Assembly (NCBI GenBank): GCA_003669575.1
Contig: QWOR01000100.1
Coordinates: 1 to 5,027 of the forward strand
Length of the DNA stretch: 5,027 bases
Direction: 5' to 3'
Origin: Planctomycetota bacterium
Lineage (GTDB): Bacteria > Planctomycetota > Planctomycetia > Planctomycetales > Planctomycetaceae
Under the pieces are notes generated by a model. That model did no database searches, was not told the DNA's origin, and saw nothing but the letters and a program-made list of their open reading frames with translations. Positions 5,025 to 5,027 of this stretch are shown one piece after another (the first letter of the stretch is position 1; each line of letters opens with the position of its first letter). A program made the translations under genes and the position numbers.

Positions 5025-5027
5025 CTA

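Larger units (their letters stand above)
4695..5027. other. Intergenic region after tRNA-Ser; upstream region of an off-window gene
   Basis: I see no coding sequence in these 333 bases. The first part, to about 4860, is clearly more AT-rich than the rest of the window, with TTATTTTT at 4696-4703 just after the tRNA (a possible release site) and seven T at 4747-4753. Interlocking inverted repeats lie at 4767-4827. A perfect TTGACA at 4876-4881 has no acceptable -10 at 16-19 bases. Small inverted repeats follow: ACACTC with GGGTGT at 4943-4960 (one G-U pair), AACTG with CAGTT at 4972-4988, and TTCGT with ACGAA at 4998-5009. Confidence 0.5.

Overview
The window looks like chromosomal DNA from a GC-rich planctomycete. 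I infer this from the secreted formylglycine-type sulfatase, the style of the stand-alone SpoIIE-type phosphatase, the absence of an encoded CCA on the tRNA, and the loose gene packing with long intergenic spacers. No single marker fixes the genus. No phage, transposase, CRISPR or toxin gene is visible.

Layout from left to right. Bases 1-112 are upstream DNA with no gene seen. A plus-strand gene for an exported iduronate-2-sulfatase-like sulfatase occupies 113-1603. A 294-base spacer (1604-1897) holds a GC-rich palindrome, a weak promoter candidate and a hairpin just ahead of the next ribosome binding site. rpmA (ribosomal protein L27, 1898-2161, plus) follows and ends in a strong intrinsic terminator. 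Two minus-strand genes converge on it and form a likely two-gene operon. The upstream gene is a mannose-1-phosphate guanylyltransferase-like nucleotidyltransferase (4349 down to 3252); the downstream gene is a PP2C/SpoIIE-type serine/threonine phosphatase (3178 down to 2207). A 258-base divergent intergenic region then leads to a plus-strand tRNA-Ser(GCU) at 4608-4694 with its own likely promoter and hairpin-rich leader. The last 333 bases contain no gene. They start AT-rich, carry interlocking inverted repeats, and end in a strong Shine-Dalgarno sequence, so a plus-strand gene very probably starts just past the right edge.

How the genes relate: rpmA and the tRNA are housekeeping translation genes. 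The guanylyltransferase would supply GDP-mannose for surface polysaccharide, and the phosphatase would act in cytoplasmic signalling (partner-switch type). Their shared operon is suggestive but does not prove a shared process. The sulfatase would work outside the cytoplasm on sulfated polysaccharide and appears to be a separate unit. I did not find an obvious new multi-gene system. The most curious parts are non-coding: the interlocking repeats at 4767-4827, the hairpin in front of rpmA, and the hairpins in the tRNA leader.
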